Shown piece by piece: positions 1 to 13,050 of a DNA stretch of 64,000 nucleotides; position 1 is the stretch's first letter; every line of letters begins with the position of its first letter. The notes beneath the pieces are model-generated. The model worked only from the letters and a program-made list of their open reading frames with translations. It was not told where the DNA came from and ran no database searches. A program made the position numbers and the translations under genes. Source of the stretch: Diospyros lotus (taxonomy: Eukaryota; Streptophyta; Magnoliopsida; Ericales; Ebenaceae); contig NC_068346.1 of assembly GCF_014633365.1 (NCBI RefSeq), forward strand, positions 33,336,639 through 33,400,638. The letters are read 5' to 3'.

Positions 1-2196
1 TATTTTTTATTTTTATTATTTTATCATTTTAACTGTTAGATATATTTTAAATGTTTGTTAGTTATAGATTGTTTTTTTTTTAACTGATATGTTAATTTTA
101 TTTTAATATTTTTGTTATTTATATTTATTGCATGTATGTTATTGTTTATTTTACATTTATATAGTTGTATATTTTGTATATATATTATTATGTATTGTGT
201 ATATATTATTAATGATTTATACAAAAAATCATTAACAAATGTGTAAAAGAATTATTATGTCAATTAACATTTGTAAATGAAATATTAAGTGGTTATAAAA
301 AATAAAATGAATATACATTTTTTTAAAACAGTGTTTTATGTAGTTATTTATTAAATATATTATAATAATTTTAAATAAAAATCTTAATATTTATATTTTA
401 ATTACTTTTATAAATATTGTTACTTAGTTAGGTATTTATTAAATACAAGCTTTAAAATTGGAAATAAAAATATAATGTTATAAAATTTAATAAAAATTTT
501 AAAAATATTTTTTTAATAAAATAAATATTAATTTATATAAAAAATTTAATAAATATAATATTTTTTTGTAAAAACAGTGTTTTTAGTTATTTATTAAATA
601 TATTATAATAATTTTAAATAAAAACTTAATATTTGTATTCTAATTAATTTTTATTTATATTTTAAAATTAAAAATACAAATATAATGCTATAAAATTTAA
701 TAAAAATTTAAAATATAATGTTTTTTAAAAGAAATATTAATTATATAAAAAATTTAATAAATATTCAATTCTTTATTGTAAAAACAGTGTTTTAAGTAGT
801 TATTTATTAAATATATTATAATAATTTTAAATAAAAAGCTTAATATTTGCTTTTTTTTATTCAATTAATTTATTAAATTTTTAATTATCAAATTATGTAT
901 TTATATATAAATATAATTATCAAAATTTTAATTTGTATTTTTAATTAAAATATTTCTCAATATAATTATATAAATTAGAAAAATATAAATTAAAAATTTT
1001 AAATGTGAACTTTCGTAAGTAGTAATAATTATGAAAATATTTATTTTTCTATAATAATTAATTTATATAATTATATTTATATTTATATTTAATTAATCTT
1101 AATTACTATTTTTTTTTAATTTTTACATTCTTGCATGGTTTAAAATAATTTAATTTTATTTAAATTTTAATATATAATTTTAATTTATTATTATTATTTT
1201 TAAATTTTAATTTAATTTTAATATCTAATTTTAATTTTTATATTATTAATTTTTTAATTTTTAGATTCTTACCTGATTTAAAATAATTTAATTTTATTGA
1301 AATTATAATATATAACTTTTTTATTTTTAAAAATAATTTAGTGATAGGAAACCCGTCGCTGATCTATGACGGGTTCCCGTCGCTAATTAGTCTCATAGGA
1401 ATTAAAATAATTTAATTTGAATATAATTTTATTTAAAATATAAAATATAATTTTTATTTTTTATTTTAAAAAAATAATTTAGTGACTAGAAGGCTCGTCG
1501 CTAATCTATGACAGGGTGATTCCCGTCACTAATCTGTGACGGGTTTCCATCACTAATTAGCTTAGGATTAAAATAATTTAATTTTAATATAATTTTATTT
1601 AAAATATAATATATAATTTTTATTTTTTATTTTAAAAAATAATTTAGTGACGGGAAGCCCCGTTGTTGATCTGTGATGGGGTGATTCCCGTCACTAATTT
1701 GTGACGGGTTCCCATCACTAATTAGCTTAGGATTAAAATAATTTAATTTTATTTTTATTTTATTTAAATTTTAATATATAATTTTTATTTTTTATTTTAC
1801 AAAATATTTTAGTGACTGGAATCTCGTCGCTGATTAGCAACGAGTAGTCCCATCACAGATTAACGATAAAAATAATTTAATTTTAATTTAATTTAATTTA
1901 TATTTTAATATATGATTTTTATTTTTTTATTTAAAAAATATTTTAGTGACGGAAAAGTCGTCACTGATCTGAGACGAGGGCTACTCGTCACTAATCTGTG
2001 ACGAGAATCCCGTCGCAGATCTGTTATGGGAATCCCGTCGTAGATCTGTGACGGGATATTCCCGTCGCTAATTTCATGACAAAAATCATCTGTCACTAAA
2101 TCGGTGACTAAATTTCTGCGACGTCACTTTTAGTGACAGGTTTTTTTATTTTAGTGACGAATTTTCTCGTCATTAAATTTGATTTTTCTTGTAGTG
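1..2196. mobile_element. CACTA (En/Spm-type) transposon, terminal part
   Basis: The element end is GTAGTG at 2191-2196, the reverse complement of the CACTAC terminus of CACTA transposons, followed inward by an AAAAATC-like stretch. From about 1340 to 2160 there is a subterminal array of short repeats built on GTGACGGG / CCCGTCAC in both orientations, typical of transposase-binding subterminal repeats. Positions 1-1340 are very AT-rich with no coding signal. The 3 bases after the end are GCC (2197-2199). The other terminus lies outside the window, so its TSD and transposase content cannot be checked. Confidence 0.75.
1340..2160. repeat. Subterminal repeat array of CACTA element
   Basis: At least a dozen copies of a 10-20 base unit with core GTGACGGG or its complement CCCGTCAC, often as back-to-back inverted pairs separated by CTGATC or CTAATTAG. 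Blocks at about 1345-1390, 1480-1560, 1645-1730, 1810-1860 and 1945-2070 are themselves spaced by similar AT-rich filler of about 100 bases, so the array grew by duplication of a larger unit. Confidence 0.7.
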
Positions 2197-3084
2197 GCCC
2201 TTCTAGTGGCGCATGGTCGTGCGTGACAGGGCCTCTCCCTTTAAAATTTTCCAAATTTCTTCCTTAATTTATTTCTTATCATCCTATGTAAAAATATTTT
2301 AGATTGGTAACTCGAACTTTGTGAAACTACAATCAAACCAAACCAAAACCCCTGTGAACAGTAACCCGACGAGGCTAACGACCAAGATGAATGGTTTTTT
2401 TCATATTTCTTGCTGCATGTTGATTATTTGTTGAGTCATTTGTGCTTGGATGTGAATCTATTCACTTGATTTCCTTATATAGCATGTTTCTTTACTTATT
2501 TCTTCACTACATAGCATGAGGCATTGTGGCAAGGTAGTGGCCGTCATGGGTGGCTCTGTGGAGTCACATTTATGTTTGATGAGAGCATGGTGTGCGTGGG
2601 GTGATTGCAACACTTTAACATGGCTTCCACAAAAGAGAATTTCACTTTACATATGTGCATTATATACATGTTTTACTTCTTTCATGAAACCACTTCACTT
2701 AGATACTTGTTATCTAACTTGAGTTGATACCCCTGGAACGTCCCACGTTCTAGGTATATTTAACGTGTCAGGAATCGAGGGAGCAAGCAAGGTGAGTGGC
2801 AAGAAAATTATGGACGCTTAATGTTTTTTTAATCTTGTGGCCTAACGTGTAGTCTTGTTCGAGTTGTAATTAAAGCATTGTATCAGTTTGATGGTTGTAC
2901 TACTTAATGTTAAACTTAAGTGCCATATAAAAAAATGATTGTATGTGTTTATAGTAGCCTAGGAAACCCTTTCAATTCTCTTGGCAGGTTCGATCCATAA
3001 CTTTCATTATTTGGGATTTCCTAACACCCATTGGCGACTACATGTGTATGCGTTCATGTGATATTTGAGCTGAGGGGTGTTACA
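2197..3084 (+). mobile_element. LTR remnant ending in GGTGTTACA
   Basis: The stretch has no coding signal and ends in a GGGGTGTTACA motif at about 3074-3084, the same terminus seen at the ends of the long LTRs at 6740-14521 and 31901-34510. I read it as the 3' part of a related LTR into which the CACTA element to the left inserted. No TSD can be tested, because the 5' part is missing or outside the window. Confidence 0.4.
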
Positions 3085-5097
3085 CTTTTGGTCATTTTTT
3101 TATCTCATTTTTCATTTATTTTCTTTTTATTTAATTCAATCTCATATTATATACATAGGCCTAAGTCCAAATCAAAAATCCACTCATATTAGGCCTAAGC
3201 CCATTTAGCCCATAACTTTGGACTCTCCCACACATTTTAAACTCCATTTATGTGGGTTTACAAATTTTACTTTCACTTACATTTATCATCTCACACAATT
3301 ATTATGTTCATTAATTGTCTTTTATCAACACATAAATTATTTCCACAACTAATTGAGACAAAAATTCATATACCAGAAATAAATTACCAATATCGTCTAG
3401 ACTCACTAATGGTTGGTTACATAAAATATTTGATAGCGATAAATAATTGATTTCAATAAAATAGGTTAATAAGTTTTTTGTTATAAGCGTAATTAATAGT
3501 GTAGATCAGGTTAATGATGAGGGGATCTGACAGAACTCTATATAAATGTAAGGTTATGTTTTCGCTTTTGTCTAACAAATAATGAGTCATAATTATCTCA
3601 CCCATTGAAAAGAGTTCATGGAGAGGAAAGAAGAGAAAATTTCTAGTGTAAAATTAATGTATGTGATTTGATTTGTATGTCTTGTTAAATATTTATTAAC
3701 ACTTAAAAAAGCAAATTAATAAAAGAATTGTGGCATATAAGCTCGTTAATGATTAGCAATTCTCCTAGAGACTTTTCGAGCAACTTATCTTCAATTACCT
3801 TGCAACTTCAAAATATTTTGAAATTGAAATTGTAATTCTATAGTTCATTAATTCTTGTTCTTTGGATTTGAAAAAAAAAAAAAAAATCTAAGAATTGAAA
3901 TTTTATTCAATTCATAGTTTAAAATTGAAATTTCAATCAAAGTTGGTTAGAATCTTAGTCTTAGGCTATATTATTTATTTTATTTTCTCAAAGTCTTAAA
4001 AGGTGGACACAATAATTGTGCATGTGTACATAATTATTATATTAAAAAAATAATACAATAAAAAAAGGAAACAAATATTTTACAAAAAATAATTCACAGT
4101 GTAATGTTATTCCATGCATTTTAATGACTTTCTCATAGAAAATAAAATTTCAATTTGGGCTTCTTATTATATTAGGGTATTAATTAAGAATTAAAGACTC
4201 AATTACAGTAATGAAATTATTATATTATTTTAGTTTGAATTTTATAAATGGCATGTAACAGTAAGAGTGTTTTTCTCCTGATTTTTGGTGGTTTGGGGTA
4301 TGTCTTGACCTTCGATTATAATCGCTTCGGCATTGATTTTTTCTTTTATAAAATTTTTACTTACAAACAAAAAAAAGAGATATTTGGGAGAAGATATGAA
4401 CAAACTGGTGGCTGATATGATCAGTCGTTTGTGCATTAAAACTAAGGTGGATCTCATGGTCAAGTCCCTTTCAATTCTCATGCACTAGCACAAAACGATA
4501 GTTCACCTGGTTCTTATAGAAGCAATACTTTAAATTAACACAGTTGTTTAAATTTCTAAATGCAAATTTTAATTGTTGGTATAAGTTTTAAATTTATTCT
4601 AATAAATAACTGGTAGCTTAAAATGGGTATTTTTACTTAAATAATAGAATAGAATAGAATATTGGAATTATTATAAATCTCAATAACAATGGAAGAGTTT
4701 TAATTTTAGTTTTCTGAATATATATAACCACCATGAGTCCACATTTGATATTAAATAAGTAATCACCCCACCAATATTGAATTGAAAATACAAATTTACT
4801 TAATATTTGCTGCTTGCTTGCTGGAGCTTTCCAAAATCCTTTCCAGGCTAAAGGATTTCCTCCGAGTAGTTGCCGCTTGCAAAGGCAGACCCTCCAAAGC
4901 AAGACTTCTGAAAAAGCAGCAAGCCACACCCCCAAAGCAAGAGAATCCACGCTTTCTTTGTGTTGAAGATGTCATATATAGTATAAAGCAGCTTGGGTTC
5001 CACGCGACCAAAATGGAAAGTTAAGGAGGGCATTTTTATGAAAAAGGCAGCAAGCAGCTTGGGCCTTTCCTCCTTGTTCCGTTTCCATCTTTGTTCA
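3085..5097. other. Intergenic DNA upstream of TNL-1
   Basis: No convincing gene. It is AT-rich with short A runs (about 3871-3885) and a weak inverted repeat built on AATTGAAAT around 3820-3925. The short ORFs in it have no recognisable domain. A TATA-like CATATATAGTATAAAG lies at about 4973-4988, roughly 110 bases before the TNL-1 start codon, and is a possible core promoter. Confidence 0.5.
4973..4988 (+). promoter_or_regulatory. Possible TATA box of TNL-1
   Basis: TATATAGTATAAAG about 110 bases upstream of the ATG at 5098. Position and composition fit a plant TATA element, but TNL-2 and TNL-3 do not share this upstream sequence, so there is no comparative support. Confidence 0.3.
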
Positions 5098-5624
5098 ATG
5101 GTTAGTCCAAGAGTCGAAGAATTCTCCTCTTCCACTTCTCAGTGTGCTTATGATGTGTTCTTGAGCTCTAGAGGCAAAGAGACCCGCAAGAGTTTCACCG
5201 ATCAACTTTATATAGCTCTGCTGGATTCAGGATTTCACACTTTCAGGGATGAGGAGGGGATAGAAGTAGGAGAAAACATCAAGCCTGAACTTTGGAAAGC
5301 AATTCAAGACTCTAAAATTTCAATAGTGGTGTTCTCCGAGGACTATGCTTCTTCATGTTGGTGTCTTGATGAGCTTTTGATGATTCTCAAACGCAGGAGG
5401 GCCTCTGGACATGAAGTTTTACCCATATTTTATAACATGGATCCAACCTTAATCAAGAAGCAAAAGGAAAGGTATATGGAAGCATTTGCCAGGCATGAGG
5501 TGCAATTCATAGCTGAAGTGGATGAAAGAAAAGTTGAGTGGGTGGACAAATTGAAGGATCGGTGGGCAGCTCTTGAAGAACTTGCGGATTTGGGAGGAAT
5601 GGTTTCAAAAGATCAAGATGATGG
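5098..5624 (+). CDS. TNL-1 exon 1, TIR domain
   Basis: Encodes 175 codons plus two bases. The TIR core starts at YDVFLSSRGKETR; TNL-2 has the usual FLSFRG, so a Phe-to-Ser change hits this motif. The catalytic glutamate expected in TIR NADases is in WCLDEL (about residue 92). The donor is GG|GTAATT at 5625, and the split glycine codon is completed by exon 2. Confidence 0.88.
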
Positions 5625-5669
5625 GTAATTTTCTGTGACTCCTTACTACTATTCCTATGTCCATGTCAT

Positions 5670-5825
5670 TGTTGGTTTAACCACTTAATATTTCCTAATT
5701 TTCTGCTCCTCCACAAACCTCACATCAATCTAGATGCAACAACTTTCCACTTTTCTGCTCCTCCACAAACCTCACATCAATCTAGATGCAACAACTTTCC
5801 ATAATTTCAGCACAGGGTTCTTAGC
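5670..5825 (-). repeat. Truncated 3' LTR of the Copia element with a 52-bp tandem duplication
   Basis: Matches the right LTR in its TGTTGGTTT start, the segment CCACTTAATATTTC and the segment CTGCTCCTCCACAAAC, but then runs directly into RNase H coding sequence. A unit beginning TTTCTGCTCCTCC is present twice in tandem (about 5700-5751 and 5752-5803), where the right LTR has one related copy. Confidence 0.75.
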
Positions 5826-6515
5826 AATTGCGATTGTTGATTAGTTGTCACATAGGATTTTTGTTGGTCCTTCCTACAGTTCTGAGAGATCAGACATGAT
5901 CTTCCTCAGCCAAATGGCTTGATTAACAACAACTGATGCAACCACATATTCAGCTTCTGCAGTTGATTGAGCCACAATATCTTGCTTCTTAGAATTTCAG
6001 CTAAACACACCTGAACCAATTGTAAAAAAATAACCTAATGTGCTTCTCATGTCATCTTCAAAACCAACCCAATCACTGTTAGTGTAACTGATCAACCTTG
6101 AATCCTGACCTTTCTTGAACCAAATTCCCAAATCCTTGGAACCTTTGATATATCTTAACACTCTTTTAGCAGCCTTATAAACCCACTTTAAACCAATTAC
6201 CTTCCTGTCATTTGGTATGTCAACCAGCCTCCGAGCTTCATTCTTATTGATCATGTACAGTTCCTCCTGCATTGCCTTTACCCAACCATGTAAGCTTAGT
6301 GCTTCTTTATAAGTGACAGGTTCCATCAAGGAGGCTGTATTGCATCTCTCGTATATCTCTGTCAAATATCTTGTCTCTCTGATTGTAGTCTCAGAGTATG
6401 ATTCTGCTTCAGCTGCATCTTGGTCATGGGAAATATTTCCCTCGATTACACTTTCTTTGTTAAACTCAACCATTTCTCTAGTCCAATTCCAAGTGCCAAC
6501 CATCAAACTTAACAT
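5826..6515 (-). pseudogene. Copia polyprotein remnant: RT edge and RNase H
   Basis: Minus-strand reading gives the start of the reverse transcriptase (EALSLHGWVKAMQEEL, then KVIGLKWVYK) joined directly to a late segment (KRVLRYIKGSKDLGIW, SYTNSDWVGFEDD), so most of the RT, including the catalytic YVDD region, has been deleted. RNase H sequence follows toward the left LTR (STIAIAKNPV just before the LTR junction) with in-frame stops. Not functional. Confidence 0.85.
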
Positions 6516-6739
6516 CTCTTGAAATTACCACATTCTTTACTTGCAAATCAAATACTTTATATGCTTTGCTATTGCTACTATACCCCAAGAACATCCCTGT
6601 TATAGCTCTTTGCTCTAGCTTATCTCTTTTTGTTTTTGGGACATTAATGTAGCATACACTCCCAAAAACCTTGAAATGTGTTATTGAAGGCTTGACTCCA
6701 AACCAAGCTTCAAATGGAGTCTTTCCTGTTAAAGCCTTG
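6478..6739 (-). pseudogene. Copia integrase C-terminal part
   Basis: Minus-strand reading contains TGKTPFEAWFGVKPSI, VFGSVCYINVPK and MFLGYSSNSKAYKVFD, typical of the Copia integrase C-terminal region. It continues from the fragment at 14522-14768; the 7.8-kb insertion between them splits the codon series PTK | ALTGK. Confidence 0.88.
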
Positions 6740-8859
6740 TGTAATATCCCATATTGGCAATAGCTTATCACGTAATTTAAGCGAGCTTAAAATACCAAAA
6801 ATTAGCGTGATAGTAAAAATAAGTCATCAAATCGACTATAGGGAGTACCCTAGAGCTTAGATGTCTAAAGATAAGGGTATGACATCAACAAGCGTCTCGA
6901 GGCAAGATTTTTTATGCCGAAAGAAATCAAATTAGAAACGATTTTTGGTACAGCTATGATTCAAGCTAAGAAACTAAATGATCGTAAGAGACTTTCAGGA
7001 AGTTAGTGAGACCCTGAGTAGGTTCATATTTAGCATAAGGAGCAACCCTTAAGTGGTTTCGGAAAGAAACAAAAGTAATTTCAGTCGAAACACGATCTTA
7101 CATGTATTCGAGCCTAATTGTAAATTATTAATTTTGACTGAATGTGGTCAAAACAATGGTTTTTCTAAATCTTTGGGGATGAAATGAAGGTTTTAGAACT
7201 TATGGGGTTTAGTGAAATTATTAGATAACTCAGGGGTTTCAAATAGAGGGCCAAAATGCAAAAGAAAATTTCAAAGGGGGCCAAAGTGTAAAATCTGAAA
7301 CTTCTGCCAAACAGCACAGCCGACTGACCGCCACGCATGGGAGACAAAATCAGGTGATGGAATGGCCGATCTTGCCAGGGCATGGCCAAGCACGGGCCTA
7401 GGAAGATTGGGGAGCAAGCAAAACCTTTAATTGGCCAGTAGGATAACCAGAATCGGCTATAAATAGCCAAGAATCTAATTGAGGGTTTCAAAGATTTTTG
7501 GCATTGATTGGTCCATGTTTTGAGAGATTTGATAAAGGAATTTTGCTCTAGAGGTCTTGAGGAGCATTTTTGGAGATTTTGAAGCTTTTTGGAGTGCGTT
7601 TGAAGGGCGTTCGAGGGTTCGACGAAAAGTCGCGATCGGTGTCGGAGCCAGACTATTTTTGGGCAAATCAAAGTGTTTCCGGTGGTTGTTTCAGGCCAAG
7701 GGTAGTGCCATCGTGACCAACTTAAAGAGGGCTTCCAGGTGGTGTGGTAAGGGGAAAATTCAGGTTGCCGGCGATGAGGGGTTCGCCTGAGAAAATGACC
7801 AGCGCGTGCAAGGGTCTATACACGCAAGCGTGTGGGTGGCGCATAAGGGTATGTGGAGGCAAGGTATTTTTTGATTTTTTTTATATATTTCTAGAAAAAT
7901 ATTTTATGATTTATGGTGGAGAAAATTTTGGGAAAAACCTTGAGAAGTTATTTATTTTGGAATTTTTGAGGAGAAAATAAAGAAAAATTATGAGAATAAT
8001 TAGAAAAAAATAGGTATTGATATTCTTTTGAATGAATATGATGTCTAGGGATCATTGAGGCTCGAGGTTGAGTATTAGTACGATTACTTGATGACTGATA
8101 CGAAAATCAAGATTGGTACGAGAATCGAGGTGGTCTGAGATACATTTAAGGTGAGTAATTCTACCGAAAACTTAGTTTACTGTGAGTGTTCTTACTTAAA
8201 AACTTGGTTTTATTTTGGGTGGTTCGACCCCATACTTGATTTGTTTTATATAAACGGTTTCACCTGTGATAGGTTGGTTTCATGTGGGAGGTTCATCCTA
8301 AAATGTTTCATGCATGTGCATTGAATTTTGTGTGATAAATTGTGTACATTGAACTGTTGTTTTCATGATGCATCGAATCATGGTATGTGGCATTAGCATG
8401 TTTATGTGATGTTCTCGTGGGATGTGGGTTGTCAACTTATATTGTGGCACTTGAGTGATCGATAACACTCGGGATATGTGCCAAGGATTAATTCTATGTG
8501 ACCCACTTGGGACGAGACTGAGACAAACTTCACACTATGGTATTCAAGTGGTGGGGTTGAGAGTGGACACCATCTCTGATGTTGGCTCAAGTGGTGGGGC
8601 TGAGAGTGGACACCACCCCAGCTTCCTTTGAGAAATAACATTATTGTTGAGGTGAATGTTGACTCTGAGGATAGTGTGTGATCCTCTTATGGCTAGGGTT
8701 GTGTGGAGATCTAGGATGCTTTTTGAGTGAGAACATAATGCCTGACCTGATAGTGGGGTGATTCTCGAGTTCCACTACAAAAAAAAGGGGTTTTAACGAG
8801 GGGAAAACTAGTGGTTAAAAGTTGGTTTCCCGTCGTTAAAGAGTTTTAACGACGAAAAA

Positions 8860-11400
8860 AATCCTGTCGTCGCCCGTCGTTAATAGTATTAATGTCAAAA
8901 AAAAAAAAGTACCGTCGTTAATATAAGTAATGAGGGGCAAAAGTCCCGTCAATAAAAACAATAATAACGATAGAATATTTCTATCGCTATAACAATGTGT
9001 GTGGTCGTTGAAAATAATATTAACGATGGATATTTTCGTCGTTATTACAATATTTACCGATCACTAAACATAATATCAACGATGAATATTCCCATCGTTA
9101 TTACAATATTTACTGGTCACTAAACATAATATCAATGATGAATATTTTTGTTGTTATATCTATATTTATTTCTCATTATGACTATTTTTACAATTATATA
9201 AAAATTTATTTTGTACCAATTAATTTTGGCAAAAGAGATACTAATAATAAAAATGTGATTCTCAATTAATTTAGTAAAAACAAGATATATGCAAAATATG
9301 ATCATTGACATTAATTATGTACTAATTACAATCATCTTAAGAACTTCCATATGTCCACAATCATAAAAATGAAAAAAAAAAAAAAAAACTATGGGTTTCA
9401 TATTATCCTAATCTCTCCCCCTATAATCAAAATAAAAAAATTGTTACAAGTGTCATTAAAATCCATGTATTATAGTCGCAACCAATACCAAGAGTTCCCT
9501 GCTCGACTTGTATCTTCAAGTACCTACAAATTGCGAAGAGAAAAAATCATATTACTCATCATCTTCTAAAATAGCAGTACTAAATTTCTAATACTATCTC
9601 TACTCAATAAACTCCATTAAAACATGAATACATTAATCCAATGATTAACACTATCTCTACTCAATAATCAATATTATTAGCAATTAATTAAATTCACCAT
9701 TAATCTCCTGTAGGAGGTTTAAGAATGTAATACCTATTTAATAAAAAATTGTCAAAAAACTTCCATATGGTCTAGCTTTGAACATTGTCCTACAAAAATT
9801 TAAATCATTCAGTAAAAGAAAAAAAAACTTTAGGATCAAAGGTAATCATGTATCTAAAAATAGTCTTACATTATAAAGTAAAGAAAAGAATAAATAAATC
9901 CCTACATGAAGTGAATAGAACTCATATGAAAAAAGGCACACAGCCAAGGAAACATACAAACAAATGTATCAATGACTTCAAAAGCACCTTAGCACTTAAT
10001 CATGTTCTAGCGCCACAATCAATTTAAGAACTCGTAAGACGTTTGTGGTGAAATGATTATGTAAGTGATTGTTCTGTTAACTAACTTTAATATCAATAAC
10101 ATGAGAAACGGACATAAGAATTTAATGGTGATTATTTAGTTAGCAGAATGTATGCAACTTTCAAACAGCAGGGGAAGTGGAGGAACTACAGTATAACAAC
10201 ACACAAGACATAAAGCCAGTTCTCAGTTTACACAATGTTGAAATGGATGCACTTCTAGAAGTAATTGGGTCCATATACTCCTTAATAAAGCCAATAATTG
10301 GGTCCATATATAATAAAGCCAGATCTCCAACGACCAGATTTCTATAACTCCTTAACTGGGTCCATATATTCTTGTGTAACAAAGTAAATAGTGAAACACA
10401 TTTTCCTTGCCAAAGTAATATATATCAACATGTTAATACAAACATTATCCAAGAGAAATACCTTAGCTTGAATGTATTTCTCCTTTTGGTGAAAAGCTTC
10501 TTTCAGATTCGGTTTTGTAACTGATAATAAAGCATTTGATTCATTTTTCTTGCTTTAACATTTTTTATTCCACAAGAAATAGAGAAATACCTTAGCTTGA
10601 ATGTATTTCTCCTTTTGTCCTTGAGCTACTTTTGGCTAGCTCAAACTATTTGTTGAAAGAATCTCACAATCGGTTTTTCAGACAAGATAATCAACAATTG
10701 AAAGTATTTGTTGAAAGAACAGAATTTATCAAAAACCACTCACTCCCATATAGCCAACATCTGTATACATGAAAAAGATGTAATTTGGCCTGTGATATCA
10801 CATTTAAATAAAATATTCTTTTCCAAAATCCTTGTCAAGTAGCATTCCTACTGCAAGTGTTGTCCAGTGACAACAAATAAATAACATCAACTCACAATGT
10901 GTTATAAAATTACCACAACAATGCTTTTAATTGACCCAGATGGCCTCTTTAGATTCCTCAAAGATACAGCCAAGGAACACCAACCTTGAGGAGTCATTCA
11001 TGTTCATAGTTCTCAGAGAAGTTATTCAAGTGATGGGGTGAGCCAATACCGCAAAGTATTACATAGACTCTTCTCAATACATTAAGTATATGCATTAGAC
11101 GCTTGATATCTTTATGTATACAAGATGTTCAATTGGGCACGCTACTAGGTAATGTCTAATTGTTTAGAAATTTTCTACAAAGAACCATCCACAAAGCTCC
11201 CACAATGTAGATAAAAAACTTAGAATCACTATGTAAACACCAATCCCAAAGTCCTTGAGTAGTAAATTTTATATAAATTTGAGAATAATGCAATCCTAAT
11301 ACTTGATAGATTTGTCGATTAACTTAAAACAAATAGAAGGTGTCCTTTTTGCACTTGCTCACCACGGTACTTTTAACTCACCCATTTAATTTAACCAGTA
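8860..11400. other. CACTA interior without recognised genes
   Basis: AT-rich, no recognisable protein domain on either strand. A 40-base segment around AAGAGAAATACCTTAGC is repeated at about 10452-10490 and 10574-10612, and the phrase TGGGTCCATATA recurs three times between 10266 and 10366, so short duplications occur inside. Confidence 0.4.
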
Positions 11401-11428
11401 ATGCAAGATGCCTAAATATAAAACTCAC

Positions 11429-11746
11429 CTTGTTGAGAAGCAACTTGAGTGCTTGTCACTGGCTTCTTGGTTGAAGCCCTACCATACGATTGTCTTTCAG
11501 CAGGCCTGATAACAGATAGTAGGGAGATCATACATGCATGCATGTGTGAAACAAAGACACCAGCCATTTTAGGACATTGAAAACCTGAATAGAAATTCAG
11601 ACGCATCAACATCAAATATAAATATGATACATCATGAGTAATACATCCAAGAAAGAAATAAATTAACACCTCTTTCTAGAAGCTTCATTTGCAGCTGTAC
11701 CCTTCGCATCTTTCAAACTGGACTCACCCTTCTGTTTCTTAAGCAT
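11429..11746 (-). pseudogene. Captured gene fragment, two exons with intact splice signals
   Basis: Minus strand: exon 11746-11670 starts with ATG (MLKKQKGESSLKDAKG) and ends AG|GTGTTAAT; after an intron ending TTATCAG, exon 11505-11429 reads PAERQSYGRASTKKPV and ends CAAG|GTGAGT. The frame is open across the junction for about 51 codons. The peptide is basic and low in complexity, and I do not recognise its family. Exon-intron structure inside a CACTA element suggests a host gene segment captured as DNA, not as cDNA. Confidence 0.45.
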
Positions 11747-12968
11747 AGCTTAAGAAACCTAATCAGTATGTTCATTTGGTTTGTCTTTATCATCTGGTCC
11801 TTTACAACAGGATGACATCAGATTATCTAATTTCAGATATAAATGATTATTAAACCAAACCTCATATTCTCGAAGCAGTCACAATCTACATTGAAATTAC
11901 TTGAAGATCTGCCCACATTGATTCTAATTGGTTGAAGGTAGAATTGGATCACTCAATTACATGCAAAAATTAAAAATAAAGAAATACAAAAAATTTAATT
12001 GGTCTAATAATGACCTTGAAATTGAACTAATCCACTCAATTAAATCAATGACAAATTCAAACTGACATAACAGTAAAAGATTTAATTCCTATCTAATTTT
12101 TAATTTGAGAAATTACCCAATGATTCAATTTATAAGATCTACTAAAACTTGGTTTCAGGGCTTCCTTATGTTGAGATAGAAGGAAGCCCTGAAACCAAGT
12201 TCTACTTGCATAAGAATACATACTATGAAAGATGGCGCATCAATCCAAAACAGTAACTTTAAAGGCAAACTTGAGAGTTTAAGTCCTTTGTTATGAAAGA
12301 AGAGTTAATTTTTCTATTTGCATAAGAATACATATACATATTAAATTTGGTTTGGCTGGCATTTTTTCAAATTGGATGCCCTGTCATGGAAGGCCAGTGG
12401 CAGGGTTTTAAGTTTTGCTGACAGAAGGTTTGGTACCTACCAACTATTTGTACAACAAAAACCATGAGATTCCCTGAGTTGAAAGAGAGGGTTCAAATAT
12501 TGTTAAATGTGGCAGCTGAGTTCAACCTTCTCTCAGATTGGATGACCTGTCATGTAGCAAGGAGGGGTGGAATGGAAGTGGCCCTTTCACACTACATCTC
12601 ATATCAAACTTGCTATATCTCAATCAACGTATATGGGTCATTGATGATAGATTCCAGCAGGTCATATAATTGATGGCAGGACTTTGCACACGAAGGTAGG
12701 TAAACTATGCAAATCATAGGCAGCACCTCTTACTCTTAGCATTACTTTAGTTCAATCAGTCTTTGTTTCGAATTATTTGCATGTTTTATTTTTAATATAT
12801 ATATAAGAATTGAAAGTTCACATTATTAGGCCTTTGCATGTAGGCGAAAGGGATGGAATTATGTGCCATTTTAGTGGCAGATAGAGGCCATGCAATGGTA
12901 GTTGCATATGGCTGCATCTTTGATTGCTTGTTCAGCTCTAATGTACCCATCATCATCCTCTACTTTAA

Positions 12969-13050
12969 CACCCCCCCCCCCCCCCCAAAAAAAAAAAATA
13001 ATAATAATAATAATAAGTAATAAATAATTTAAAAAAACACACACACACAC
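12969..13050. repeat. Compound simple repeat (C17, A12, TAA, CA)
   Basis: A 17-base C run is followed by an A run, (ATA/TAA)n to about 13020 and a (CA)n tract at about 13037-13052. It lies inside the CACTA element. (TA)n also occurs at about 13250-13271. Confidence 0.85.

Noticed and set aside
1..1340. AT-rich DNA as a centromeric satellite or replication origin
   Set aside because: No regular monomer; it leads into CACTA subterminal repeats and is better explained as that element's interior.
4633..5135. ORFs around the TNL-1 upstream region on both strands
   Set aside because: Mutually overlapping, no recognised domain, not shared with TNL-2 or TNL-3.
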